The notes beneath the pieces are model-generated. The model was not told where the DNA came from. It did not search any database and worked only from the letters and a program-made list of their open reading frames with translations. Below are positions 23,250 through 35,569 of a stretch of 64,000 nucleotides of DNA, piece after piece. Made by a program: the position numbers and the translations under genes. Each line of letters opens with the position of its first letter. The first letter of the stretch is position 1. The DNA comes from Mustela lutreola (taxonomy: Eukaryota; Chordata; Mammalia; Carnivora; Mustelidae), in the NCBI RefSeq assembly GCF_030435805.1, contig NC_081291.1, forward strand, positions 12,547,001 to 12,611,000. The letters are read 5' to 3'.

Positions 23250-23556
23250 TACACAAAGATAAACTCAAAATGGATAAAAGATCTCAATATGAGGCAGGAA
23301 TCTACCAAAATCCCAGAGGAGAACATAGGCAGTAACATCTTTGACATCGGCCACAGCAACTTCTTTCAAGACATGTCTCCAAACCATAAGAGACTCTTAA
23401 TCTCATGAAACAAACTGAGGGTTTCTGGGGTTGGGGAGATAGGGATAGGGTGGTTGGGTTACGGACATTGAGGATGGTATGTGATATGGTGAGTGCTGTG
23501 AAATGTGTAAGCCTGATGATTCACAGACCTGTACCCCTGAAGCAAATAATACATTA
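23250..23556 (+). mobile_element. L1 with internal deletion
   Basis: ORF2 codons ending at caagacatgtctccaaa jump straight to the 3' UTR (ccataagagactcttaatctc). Roughly 1 kb of ORF2 end is missing compared with 28044-31425. A 20-bp T run precedes it. Confidence 0.8.
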
Positions 23557-23569
23557 TGAAGCTAAAGCA

Positions 23570-25740
23570 GATGAACATTCAAGCATAATTCCATCAGGCA
23601 CATGAAAATTAGAGCACCTGAAACTATTCTGGATGATGTTGTAATGGTGTGTACAAGTCACTATACATTTGCCAAAACACAAGAATTGTGTAACACAGAC
23701 AGTGAACCCTAATGATCTGTGGGCTGAGTTAATAATGTAACCATATTTGTTCACTAACTGGAACAAATGGACCACAAGAATACCTGATTGTACAAGGTTT
23801 AGCAAAAACCCTGACCTCCACTCACCATGCCAGTAGCGTCCCTTCCCTCCCCATGAACTCTGACAACTAAAGGGGCCTCCAGACATGTACAAACATTTCC
23901 TGTGTGTGTGTGCATGTGTGTGTGCATGCACATGTACAGAATCTGCCCTCAAAAAGACTGCAGAGCTAGAAGCTGCAGAGGTCACTATGTTGGGTAAGGA
24001 ACACAGGATCCAGAATGGGCAGCCCAAGAGGACTCCTAGCAGCTACCCAAGGCTAAGAGTCTGTCTTATGTGATATAAGACCCTTCTCCCAGGCCCTGTC
24101 CTCATCCAGAGTCTGGGTCACAACTGTATGAGTATTGTCACCTGTCCCTCCTGGTTCCCCTCAGCCTGGGCTGCCTCTTCCAGGAAGCAGCCAGCAGGGG
24201 AGGGTAGAAGAAGCTCTCCTGCCTTCTGTCAGCAGCACACAGGGGTAGGTGTGGTGCCAGACCTCGGAGTTCCTGGAACCCATGCTGTGTGCTTTACCCC
24301 TGCTGCAGCTTCCCAGGAGGCTGCTCCCCTGGGCCTGCCTGGAACACCAACCTGTAAGGCTTCCCTCAGGGTATGGAGTGGCCAGGAGGATCATCAGGCC
24401 TCCAGGGACTTGTGTCCTCTACTTCTTCCTCCAACAGCTTGACATAACCAAGGCTCACTGCTGTCTCTATCTGTCCAGTCAGCCCCAACCCCTGCTGAGG
24501 ACTAGGATCTCCAAGTTTTGGGAGAGACAGGACTGGATTAGATGCCCTCAACCATTTGGGGTCAGGGCAGGGTCAGAGGGAAGGCAGGAGCTGGAGTATC
24601 CCAGAGTGGGAATCCAGGGCTCTTCCCTGGAATTGAGGCAGCTGGAAGACTTCTGAGAATAAGGGTAATTTAGAGCTGGGTCTTGGAAAGTCAATTCTTT
24701 TGGTCAGTAGAAATGTTTAGTATCTTGTGGCCAAACTGGATAGCCCCACTTCATCTTGTGGTCAAGTTCTTCCCTATCCTTGTTTTCCTGGTGGTCCAAG
24801 TCAAAGAGGCTACATTAACATCTGCCTCTCGTGATATACTCAAACTAATATTTGGTCTTTTGTGTGTCTTTGTTCAGTGACTCTCTGATGAGAGTCTTTG
24901 TATGCTCACAAGATGACTGGTGGCTGTGCGTTTAATGTTACAACACACCTTCTGCCTCCAACTCTAATATCTGGCCTCACCTTTGAGTAATAGTTTAGAT
25001 TCACAGAAGGCCCCTTTCCTTGATCTTCAGACATAGGCTTTCCTAAACCCCAGCATGGGAGTCAGACAGACTTAAACTTCCATGGGACCCATTCACTCTG
25101 TGTTGTGTGACCTCCACCAACATTTCTCATACACATAAAAAGGGTACACACCCTTGATCTCGTTTTGCACCATCTTGAGATATCATCATGACTACAACAC
25201 ATCCCCCAGATAGATTCAAGTAAAACACAGGAATGATAAATTGATTTTTTTTTTTAAGTAATGTGGGGAAAGGGAAAAGAATTTCCATAACATGTCACCA
25301 TCCTTTAATAACATTACCATCCTTTATGTTCTAACCCAGGCATGAATGCTCTCCCCCTTCTAGCCCTCATTTCTCTCTGTCTCCATCCTTCTACCTCTGG
25401 TCCCTTCCTCTATCATTCTTCCCTCTCCCTCTCTGATGAACATTGCCCTGTTACAAACCTCCTCCTCCTTCTTCATTCCTTTCCCAGATTCTGTACCATA
25501 TCCAATTTTTTGCAAATTTCTGTTCAGATTAGTTTAAAGGACTCCTATCCCACGAGTTCATTTTCTCTTTTTTAATCTCTTACTCTTTCTCTCTCCCTGC
25601 TTCTTCACATAAGATAGAAAATCTCCCTTAGGGTCTATCCTTTCTAAAGAAGGGAGCAATTATAAATAGTAAACCATCTTCCAGGATACAAATAGTTTAT
25701 TTTCCTTAGTGAATTTGTTATAATTTAAAAGACAGTACTA
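23570..25740. repeat. Multi-copy noncoding module, copy E
   Basis: Direct match to 12000-14900, inside the spacer of the inverted duplication. It begins at an L1 tail (23556) and ends where an old L1 begins (about 25741). No gene seen. Confidence 0.7.
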
Positions 25741-26064
25741 TATATTCAGAATGTAAATGAGCTAAATGGACCCAATGAAAAGACACAAGTTATCAGATTG
25801 GATTAAAAAAACCAAGACCCATCAATATGCTGTCTATAGGAGACTCATTTTAGACCCAAAGACACCTCCAGGTTGAAAGTGAAGGGGTAGAAAGTGATTT
25901 ATCATGCTAATGGGCATCAAAAGAAAGCTGGGTGACAATCCTTATATCAGACAAATCAGATTTTAAACCAAAGACTGTAATAAGAGATGAAGAAGGGCAC
26001 TATATCATAATTAAAGGGTCTATCCAATAAGAAGATCTAGCAATTATAAATATTTATGTCCCTT

Positions 26065-26270
26065 GGGATGCCTGGGGGGCTCAGTCAGTTAAGCATCTGC
26101 CTTTGGCTCAGGTCATGATCCCGGGGTCCTGAAATCGAGTCCTGAATCGCACTCCCTGCTCAGCAGGGAGCCTGCTTCTCCCTCTATCTGCTGCTCATGC
26201 TGCTTATGTTCTCTCTCTTTATCTCTTTATCTCTGACAAATAACTAATATAATAGTTTTTAAAATAAATA
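26065..26270 (+). mobile_element. CanSINE inside an old L1
   Basis: tRNA-derived head gcctggggggctcagtcag, CT-rich middle and A-rich tail. Imperfect duplications (aaatatttatgtccc / aaatacttatacccc) flank it. Confidence 0.85.
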
Positions 26271-26917
26271 CTTATACCCCAACATGGGAGCAGTCAATTA
26301 TATAAGCCAATTAATAATAAAATCAATGAAATATATTGATAATAATATAATAATAGTGGGGGATTTAATACACCCTCATTGCAGTGGACAGATCATCTAA
26401 GCAAAAGATCAACAAGGAAGTAAAGGCTTTGAATAACACACTGGGCCAGATGGACTTCACAGTTATATTCAGAACATTCTATCCTAAAGAAACAGAATAC
26501 ACATTCTTCTCTAGGGCACATGAAACATTCTCCAAGAAACAAACTGAAGGTTTTAGAGGGGAGTAGGGTAGGGGGAATGGGCGAGCCTGGTGGTGGGTAT
26601 TAAGGAGGGCATGTATTGCATGGAGCACTGGGTGTTGTACATACACAGTGAATCTTGGAACACTGCATCAAAAACAAATGATGTATATTATGGTGATTAA
26701 CATAACACAATTAAAAAAAGAAGAAGAAGAAGCATTCTCCAGAATAGATCACATCCTGGGTCACAAACCAGGTCTCAACCAGTACCAAAGACTGGGATCA
26801 TTCCCTGTGTATTTTTGGACCACAGTGCTTTGAAACTGGAACTCAATCACAAGAGGAAATTTGTAAAGAACTTAAATACATGGAGGCTAAAGAGCATCCT
26901 ACTAAAGAATGAATGGG

Positions 26918-27104
26918 GGCGCCTGGGTGGCTCAGTTGGTTAAGCAACTGCCTTTGGCTCAGGTCATGATCCTAGAGTCCTGGAATAAAGCCCTGCATCA
27001 GGCTACCTGCTTGGCAGGGAGTCTGCTTCTCCCTCTCACCCTCACCCTTCTCATGCTCTCTCTCTCTCTCTCTCTCAAATAAAATAAATAACATATTAAA
27101 AAAA
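26918..27104 (+). mobile_element. CanSINE with perfect target-site duplication
   Basis: Head gcgcctgggtggctcagttg, (TC)n and A-tail. A 14-bp duplication aaagaatgaatggg lies at 26904-26917 and 27105-27118. Sits in an old L1 ORF2. Confidence 0.92.
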
Positions 27105-27430
27105 AAAGAATGAATGGGTCAACCAGGAAATTAAAGAAGAATTTAAAAATTCATGGAAACAAATGAAAATGAAAACACAACTGTTCAAAATTTTTGAGAT
27201 GCAGCAAAAACGGTTCTGGGGGAAGTATATAGCAATACACGGATTTTCAAGAAACAAGAAAGGTCTTAAACACACAAGCTAAACTTACACTCAAAGGAGG
27301 TGGAGAATAAACAACAAACAAAGCCTAAGCCAGACAGGAGGAGAGAAATAATAAAGATTAGAGCATAAAAAAATGAAATAGAAACCAAAAGAACAGTAGA
27401 ACAGATCAACAAAACTAAGAGTTGTAAGAC

Positions 27431-28030
27431 AATGGTTGAGTTTCATTCCTCTATACATAGCTATCCAATTTTCCCAGCACCATAAACTCAAAATGGATGA
27501 AAGACCTCAATGTGAGGCAGGGATCTATCAAAATCCTAGAGAACATAGGCAGTAACCTCTTCGACATTGGCCACAGCAACTTCTTTCAAAACATATCTCC
27601 AAAGGCAAAGGAAACAAAAGCGAAAATGAACTTTTGGGACTTCCTCAAAATCAAAAGCTTCTGCACAGCAAAGGAAACAGTCAAGAAAACAAAGAGGCAA
27701 CCCACGGAATGAGAGAAGATATTTGCAAATAACAGTACAGACAAAAAGTTGATATCCAGGATCTATAAGGAACTCCTCAAACTCAACACACACAAAACAG
27801 ATAATCATATCAAAAAATGGGCAGAAGATATGAACAGACTCTTCTCCAATGAAGACATACAAATGGCTATCAGACACATGAAAAAATGTTCATCATCACT
27901 AGCCATCAGGGAGATGCAAATTAAAACCACATTGAGATACCACCTTACACCAGTTAGAATGGCCCAAATTAGCAAGACAGGAAACAACATGTGTTGGAGA
28001 GGATGTGGAGAAAGGGGAACCCTCTTATAT
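27431..28030 (+). mobile_element. L1 ORF2 fragment with inverted 5' piece
   Basis: 27432-27483 is reverse L1 sequence immediately followed by forward ORF2 (27485 on), the mark of twin-priming. Cut at 28030 by the next L1. Confidence 0.75.
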
Positions 28031-28043
28031 ATCATTAGTTTTT

Positions 28044-31000
28044 TTTTTTTTTACTTTTTTTTTTCATATATTTTTATCCCCAGGGGTACAGGTCTGTGAA
28101 TCACCAGGTTTACACACTTCATAGCACTAACCAAAGCACATACCCTCCCCAATGTCCATAATCCCACCCCCTTCTCCCAAACCCCCTCCCCCCAGCAACC
28201 CTCAGTTTGTTTGTGAGATTAAGAGTCATTTATGGTTTGTATCCCTCCCAATCCCATTTTCTTTCATTTATTCTTCTCGTACCCACTTAAGCCCCCATGT
28301 TACATCACCACTTCCTCATATCAGGGAGATCATATGATAGTTGTCTTTCTCCGCTTGACTTATTTCACTAAGCATGATACACTCTAGTTCCATCCATGCT
28401 GTCGCAAATGGCAAGACTTCATTTCTTTTGATGGCTGCATAGTATTCCATTGTGTATATATACCACATCTTCTTGATCCATTCATCTGTTGATGGACATC
28501 TAGGTTCTTTCCATAGTTTGGCTATTGTGGACATTGCTGCTATAAACATTCGGGTACACGTGCCCCTTTGGATCACTACGTTTGTATCTTTAGGGTAAAT
28601 ACCCAATAGTGCAATTGCTGGGTCATAGGGCAGTTCTATTTTCAACATTTTGAGGAACCTCCATGCTGTTTTCCAGAGAGGTTGCACCAGCTTGCATTCC
28701 CACCAACAGTGTAGGAGGGTTCCCCTTTCTCCGCATCCTCGCCAGCATCTGTCATTTCCTGACTTGTTGATTTTAGCCATTCTGACTGGTGTGAGGTGAT
28801 ATCGCATTGTGGTTTTGATTTGTATTTCCCTGATGCCGAGTGATATGGAGCACTTTTTCATGTGTCTGTTGGCCATCTGGATGTCTTCTTTGCAGAAATA
28901 TCTGTTCATGTCCTCTGCCCATTTCTTGATTGGATTATTTGTTCTTTGGGTGTTGAGTTTGCTAAGTTCTTTATAGATTCTGGACACTAGTCCTTTATCT
29001 GATATGTCGTTTGCAAATATCTTCTCCCATTCTGTCAGTTGTCTTTTGATTTTGTTAACTGTTTCCTTTGCTGTGCAAAAGCTTTTGATCTTGATGAAAT
29101 CCCAATAGTTCATTTTTGCCCTTGCTTCCCTTGCCTTTGGTGTTGTTCCTAGGAAGATGTTGCTGCGGCTAAGGTCGAAGAGGTTGCTGCCTGTGTTCTC
29201 CTCAAGGATTTTGATGGATTCCTTTCGCACATTGAGGTCCTTCATCCATTTTGAGTCTATTTTTGTGTGTGGTGTAAGGAAATGGTCCAATTTCATTTTT
29301 CTGCATGTGGCTGTCCAATTTTCCCAGCACCATTTATTGAAGAGGCTGTCTTTTTTCCATTGGACATTCTTTCCTGCTTTGTCGAAGATTAGTTGACCAT
29401 AGAGTTGAGGGTCTATTTCTGGGCTCTCTATTCTGTTCCATTGATCTATGTGTCTGTTTTTGTGCCAGTACCATGCTGTCTTGATGATGACAGCTTTGTA
29501 ATAGAGCTTGAAGTCCGGAATTGTGATGCCACCAACGTTGGCTTTCTTTTTCAATATCCCTTTGGCTATTCGAGGTCTTTTCTGGTTCCATATAAATTTT
29601 AGAATTATTTGTTCCATTTCTTTGAAAAAGATGAATGGTACTTTGATAGGAATTGCATTAAATGTGTAGATTGCTTTAGGTAGCATAGACATTTTCACAA
29701 TATTTATTCTTCCAATCCAGGAGCATGGAACATTTTTCCATTTCTTGGTGTCTTCCTCAATTTCTTTCATGAGTACTTTATAGTTTTCCGAGTATAGATT
29801 CTGTGTCTCTTTGGTTAGGTTTATTCCTAGGTATCTTATGGCTTTGGGTGCAATTGTAAATGGGATTGACTCCTTAATTTCCCTTTCTTCTGTCTTGCTG
29901 TTGGTGTAGAGAAATGCAACTGATTTCTGTGCATTGATTTTATATCCTGACACTTTACTGAATTCCTGTATAACTTCTAGCAGTTTTGGAGTGGAGTCTT
30001 TTGGGTTTTCCACATATAGTATCATATCTGCGAAGAGTGATAATTTGACTACTTCTTTGCCGATTTGGATGCCTTTAATTTCCTTTTGTTGTCTGATTGC
30101 TGAGGCTAGGACCTCTAGTACTATGTTGAATAGCAGTGGTGATAATGAACATCCCTGCCGTGTTCCTGACCTTAGCGGAAAAGCTTTCAGTTTTTCTCCA
30201 TTGAAAATGATATTTGCGGTGGGTTTTTCATAGATGGCTTTGATGATATTGAGGTATGTGCCCTCTATCCCTACACTTTGAAGAGTTTTGATCAGGAAGG
30301 GATGCTGTACTTTATCAAATGCTTTTTCAGCATCTATTGAGAGTATCATATGGTTCTTGTTCTTTCTTTTATTGATGTGTTGTATCACATTGACTGATTT
30401 GCGGATGTTGAACCAACCTTGCAGCCCTGGAATAAATCCCACTTGGTCGTGGTGAATAATCTTTTTAATGTACTGTTGAATCCTATTGGCTAGTATTTTG
30501 TTGAGTATTTTCGCATCTGTGTTCATCAAGGATATTGGTCTATAGCTCTCTTTTTTGGTGGGATCCTTGTCTGGTTTTGGGATCAAGGTGATGCTGGCCT
30601 CATAAAATGAGTTTGGAAGTTTTCCTTCCATTTCTATTTTTTGGAACAGTTTCAGGAGAATAGGAATTAGTTCTTCTTTAAATGTTTGGTAGAATTCCCC
30701 CGGGAAGCCGTCTGGCCCTGGGCTTTTGTTTGTTTGGAGATTTTTAATGACTGTTTCAATCTCCTTACTGGTTATGGGTCTGTTCAGGCTTTCTATTTCT
30801 TCCTCGTTCAGTTATGGTAGTTTATATGTTTCTAGGAATGCATCCATTTCTTCCAGATTGTCAAATTTATTGCTGTAGAGTTGCTCATAGTATGTTCTTA
30901 TAATAGTTTGTATTTCTTTGGTGTTAGTTGTGATCTCTCCTCTTTCATTCATGATTTTATTTATTTGGGTCCTTTCTCTTTTCTTTTTGATAAGTCGGGC

Positions 31001-31425
31001 CAGGGGTTTATCAATTTTATTAATTCTTTCAAAGAACCAGCTCCTAGTTTCGTTGATTTTTTCTATTGTTTTTTTGGTTTCTATTTCATTGATTTCTGCT
31101 CTGATCTTTATGATTTCTCTTCTCCTGCTGGGCTTAGGGTTTCTTTCTTGTTCTTTCTCCAGCTCCTTTAGGTGTAGGGTTAGGTTGTGTACCTGAGATC
31201 TTTCTTGTTTCTTGAGAAAGGCTTGTACCGCTATATATTTTCCTCTCAGGACTGCCTTTGTTGTGTCCCACAGATTTTGAACCGTTGTATTTTCATTATC
31301 ATTTTTTTCCATGATTTTTTTCAATTCTTCTTTAATTTCCCGGTTGACCCATTCATTCTTTAGAAGGATGCTCTTTAGTCTCCATGTATTTTGGTTCTTT
31401 TCAAACTTCCTTTTGTGGTTGAGTT
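28044..31425 (-). mobile_element. Young 3.4-kb L1, 5'-truncated, with target-site duplication
   Basis: Runs from the reverse A-tail and 3' UTR through most of ORF2 and stops within ORF2 upstream of the RT domain. A 13-bp duplication atcattagttttt lies at 28031-28043 and 31426-31438. By conservation of ORF2 it is the youngest large L1 in the window. Confidence 0.93.
28316..31425 (-). pseudogene. L1 ORF2 remnant (reverse transcriptase and C-terminal domain)
   Basis: Reads as one frame broken by a single TAA at 30814-30812 (LP-stop-LNEEE). The 771 codons after the first downstream Met (30631-28316) carry the RT core ([54 protein letters not shown]) and the C-terminal [18 protein letters not shown] zinc-knuckle-like motif. 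The catalytic FADD motif reads FAD-MILY at 30034-30023: one Asp codon is missing in frame, which should abolish reverse transcription. The endonuclease domain is absent through 5' truncation. Confidence 0.93.
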
Positions 31426-31590
31426 ATCATTAGTTTTTGACATAGTGTTCCAAGATTCATCATTTACGTATAATACTCAGTGATCCATGCAATATGTTTT
31501 CTCCTTATTACCCACCACCAGGTTTATCCATCCTCCCATCCTCTTCCCTTCTAAAACCCTCAGTTTGTTTCTTGGAGTCCATAGTCACAC
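31426..31590 (-). mobile_element. L1 3' end fragment
   Basis: Reverse 3' UTR (agtgttccaagattcat, acccaccaccagg), adjoining the 28044-31425 element and supplying its target site. Confidence 0.75.
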
Positions 31591-31659
31591 GTTAAATAAA
31601 ATCCTTTTTAGAAAAAGAAAAGGATCAACACTTTTGGTATTTTTATAATGCTTATTTTT

Positions 31660-32860
31660 GTTTATCCTTATGGTGCTTATCCGATGCTTGCCCATTCAAG
31701 AAGAACCCTGTGCATCAGTGCCCAGACACACCTACATGATGCCACCCTCCTGGCCCTTAGGCAGATAACACATTCTCTGATGGAGGTAATGGGATAGACT
31801 TCACCACACAGGGTTAAAAACAGGAGATCCTGATCACTAGATCCCATGCAAGGGGGGGGGGGTAAACAAATATGAGCATGCATCTATTAACTCTGATGTG
31901 TATCTTCATATGCTTGAAACCCTACAAGGGTCCTATGGAGACAGATTTTATTATTCCCAGCCCTCCTGTCATATTTCCTTACCACGAAACTGGCCATCAG
32001 GAGCTTAGGGGACTCAATTTTCTCTGGAAGCTTTTCTTTATGGTATTCCTGAGCTCCTTATTCCTGAGGCTGAAAATGATCAGGCTGAGAAAGGGAGTGA
32101 AGACTGTATAGGTGGTGGCCATCAGAGTGTTACTGTCTATAGAAGGGGGTCCTCGGACTTGAGGTAGATCATGGAGACAAAACATAGTGCACAATGACCA
32201 CAGTGAGGTGGGACACACATGTGGAGAAGATCTTGTGCCTGCCCTGAGCTGAAGGGATCCTTGATATGACAGCCACAATGAAGACATAGGAGAGAATGAT
32301 GAGGAATAAATATCTCATCAGCACTATGACACACACCAGGATCACACTCAAGATGACAGAGGATATCTCCTTCCCACAGGCCAACTTTAGGATGGAAAGA
32401 ACATGGTAGACAAAATCATGGATTACTTAAGACTCATAGAAAGTGAGGTGAAAATCTATCAGAGTCATCATCATCCCCATGATGGAGGTGCCAGCCCACC
32501 ACCTGGACATGAGATAGCATAGCCATGTGGACTCATGAGCATATTGTATCTCAGAGGGTGGCAGATGGCCACATAGCAGACATTGCCAATGATCATGGAC
32601 AGAAAGAAGTGCTATATGTCCTCATGAGCTCTTTACCCTCATTTATTCATTCATATAGTTGAGAAATGTTACCCAAGGCTTATTTTATGTGGAAATATTC
32701 TAGGTGGTTGAATTCAGCAATGACCAAGGGCTAGGGCTCTTCTTTGTCCTTTTCATTGTCCACCAAGGGAAGCTGCCATATAACCAAAGAAGACAGCACA
32801 GAGTGGTTGGAGGGGTTTTGGGGACAGCATAGAGATCTGCAAAAGCTAAGTGTGGGTCAC
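31660..32860. repeat. Pseudogene unit, copy 1
   Basis: Direct match to 62790-64000, covering the 3' flank, the truncated OR pseudogene and the sequence beyond its breakpoint. Confidence 0.7.
31997..32611 (-). pseudogene. OR10H-like pseudogene, 5'-truncated
   Basis: Minus-strand homology runs from just before the DRY motif (here NVCYVAICHPLRY) to the normal C-terminus and stop at 31997-31999. Frame changes split it into overlapping pieces; the last open piece (31997-32287) still shows SLIIFSLRNKELRN. The 5' half is absent at the same point as in the other two pseudogenes. It is the right-arm mirror of 21162-22173 but lacks that copy's L1. Confidence 0.88.
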
Positions 32861-33174
32861 ACATCCAGCCTGGGATTTAGAGACTTTGAAACTGGTGGGA
32901 ATCCTGCAGGGTGAGTAGGTATGATTCAGCTGAGCCAAGCAGGTGGGAGAGGGGTTTCCAGACAGAGGGGACAGCAAATACAAAAGCTCAAGGTGACAAA
33001 GGCATAGTGTATTTGGGACAATGGTATGTTCAGTGCACCCGGAAGAGCTGAAGGTCACTAGTGTATTTCTGGAATTGAAAGCATGCTGGTGGGAAGGGCA
33101 TGGACATGCAAGACAATGGTGTCCACTTGTGGAGTTTGTTTTAAGGGGAATGGGGACCAATAAATGTGTTTTTT

Positions 33175-33290
33175 GGGTAAATTTTATTTTCTATTATGTT
33201 TTATTAGTCATTGTACAGTACATCATTAGATGAAGTGTTCCATGATTCATTGTTTGCATGTAACACCCAGTGCTCCATGCAATATGCAAG
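33175..33290 (-). mobile_element. Short L1 3' end, right arm only
   Basis: Reverse 3' UTR end (gttccatgattcattgtttg, acccagtgctccatgcaat). Absent from the left arm near 20580-20610. Confidence 0.8.
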
Positions 33291-33754
33291 AGGAAAGAGC
33301 TGTATTCCATTATGTGAACATTCTCATGGATGTTTCCAGTTGGGGCTTCCTATGAGGGTGTTCTTATGACATCTAGTACATGTCCTTTGGTGGGTTAATA
33401 CTTATGTGTTGTGTTGGGTCTATAGTTAGGTGTGTAAATACTGACTCATAGGGAACACCTGTGTTCAGCAAGAATAGATACTGCCAAACCATGATACCTA
33501 TTGGTATCATGGTATCAGTTTTGCAAACTGATGATACCAACAGATACATTTTAAGCACAAGTAGCGTGGTGAGATTCCTGTTTGTAGAGGGAAGCAGGCT
33601 GTTCAGGGCAGCAGGGTGGGCAGATGCAGGAAGAGATGGGGAGAGGTGCATGAGGGCATCCTGGCTGGGGTGGAGTGGCAAATTGAGGTTGATTTCAGAG
33701 GTAGAATGGACAGTGCTGTTGATTGGACAGAAGGAGAGAGGAAGTGAACAGTTT

Positions 33755-34365
33755 CTACTTCTAACACTCAAGACACCAAATGTGTGAATTCTTTCCATAC
33801 CAATGACCATTTCTCCAACTACCCAGATACCACGTTGGTGTCCATAATTCTATTCAGTTCTGACACTAACTACCTGGAGATGCCAGTAACAAGTACTGGG
33901 TGCCCAGGACACCTGTGCTTCTGCCTGATGTGGCTATAAAGATGAGGGTTTCTACATTTCTCCCTTTCAGTTGGAATACTTTGCTAGAATAACTCACAGA
34001 AATCAGGAAAATGCAACACTTACTCTTCCCAGTTAATTATGAACAAACAACTCAGAACAGCCAAATGAAAGAGATGTATCCTGCAAGGTATGGAGGAAGG
34101 AGCAAGGAACTTCCATGCCCTCTCTGCACACACCACTCTCTAGCACCGCTGTGTACTCACCAGTTGGAAAGCTTTCTGGAATCCCATTTTTAGGGAGTTT
34201 TTATGGGGGTTTGATTACACATACATCATTGATTAAGTCATTCATCCCTAATTGAGCATCAATCTCTACCCCTGTCCCCTCCCTGGAGGTTCCAGTTCTC
34301 TAATTACCCCTTGGTTGTTCTAGAGAGCAGCCCCCTTCCTAAAACTATTCAGGCTGAGGGCTCAG
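33755..34365 (-). mobile_element. Solitary LTR-like fossil, mirror copy of 19575-20190
   Basis: Reverse-oriented partner in the right arm of the inverted duplication. Old, no internal genes. Confidence 0.4.
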
Positions 34366-35353
34366 CCACCACTCATCTTAGGAGCATACAGAAGGCACTG
34401 TATCACTCCTGAGACAAGGGCATAGGGGATCTGTCTCAGGAACTGGACAAGACCAAGTGAGTTACTATAGCCCAAGAATTCACATACTAATTTGAATTCT
34501 TTGACTGGATCACCATGAAAACAGAGATAGGCTAAGTCAACCAAGGGGAGAAGCAGGGTTATCCAGTTTGGCCAGAAGACACTGAACACTTTTATTGACC
34601 AAAAGAAAGCATTCTGCAAGACCTAGCTTTAAATTACCCTTATTCTGGGAAGCCTTCTAGCTACCTTGATCCCACTGCAAAGCTCTGGATTTCCACTCTG
34701 CACTGCTCCAGTTCCTGCCTTCCCTCTGACCTTGCCCTGATCCAAACTCATTGAGGGCATCTAATCCTGTTCTGTTTCCCCCAAGACTGGGAGTTCCTAG
34801 GCCTGAGCAGGGGCTGGGGCTCTGGACAGAGTTAGACAGTAGGGAGTCTTGATTGTATTGGAGTGTTGGAGGAAGGACTAGAGGTTGCAGGTCCCCAGAG
34901 GCCCTCTGATGATCCTCCTGGCCTCTCAAGACTCTGAGGGCTGACCTTGCAGGTTGGTGTCCCAGGGAGGCCCTGGGGAGCAGCCTCCTGGGAAGTTGTG
35001 GCAGGGACAAAGCACATAGCCTCAGTTCCAGGAGCCCTGAGGTCTGGCCCCACATCAGCCCCTGTGTGCTGCTGACAGCCTCAGGCTGGAGAGCTTCTTC
35101 TACCCTCCCCTGCTGGCTGCTTCCTGGAAGAGGCAGCGTAGGCTGAGGGCGACCAGGAGGAACAGGGTAGGTGGCAATAAAACTCAGACAGCTGTGGGGA
35201 GAGAGACCCAGACTCGGAATTGGGACAGGGTCTGGGACAAAGGTCAGAAGACAGGCTCTTAGCCTTGGGCAGCTGCTGGGGGTCTTCTCAGGTTGCCCAT
35301 TTTGGGTCTAGTGTTCTTCACCCAACCTAGTGCCCTTTGTGGCTTCTAGGTCA

Positions 35354-35565
35354 GTATTTCTCAATCTAGGGTGATTCTACCCCACAGGGGACATGTGCAC
35401 ATGTCTGGAGACAGTTGTCATGACTCAGGAAGGCAAGAGAGGTTACTGCCACTGGGGGGATGAGGCCAGGGATGTTGAACATAATAAAATGCAGAAGACA
35501 GCCACCATCCCAGAGAATGATATGGCCCCAAATGCAAGGAGTATTGAGGATCAGAAACCTTGCTC
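35354..35565 (+). mobile_element. MER5A (hAT-Charlie nonautonomous DNA transposon)
   Basis: Ends cagtatttctcaa and gatcagaaacctt are inverted-repeat-like. The inside has caggggacatgtgcacatgt, ctggagacagttgtcatgac and gaggccagggatgttgaaca, all typical of MER5A. Ancient eutherian repeat, right arm only. Confidence 0.85.
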
Positions 35566-35569
35566 CAGG

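Larger units (their letters stand above)
25741..27430 (+). mobile_element. Old L1 ORF2 with three nested insertions
   Basis: Endonuclease-to-RT-linker part of ORF2 in pieces. Interrupted by a CanSINE (26065-26270), an L1 3' end (about 26535-26730, flanked by cattctccaaga / cattctccaga) and a second CanSINE (26918-27104). No intact frame. Confidence 0.8.
31990..35340. repeat. Inverted segmental duplication, right arm (pseudogene part)
   Basis: Mirror of 18600-21735, with one L1 3' end at about 33175-33290 that is missing in the left arm. The unit around the pseudogene (31660-32860) recurs in direct orientation at 62790-64000. Confidence 0.75.

Noticed and set aside
22680-23260. T-rich and G/T-rich runs as regulatory sites
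   Set aside because: Explained by reverse A-tails of SINE and L1 insertions.
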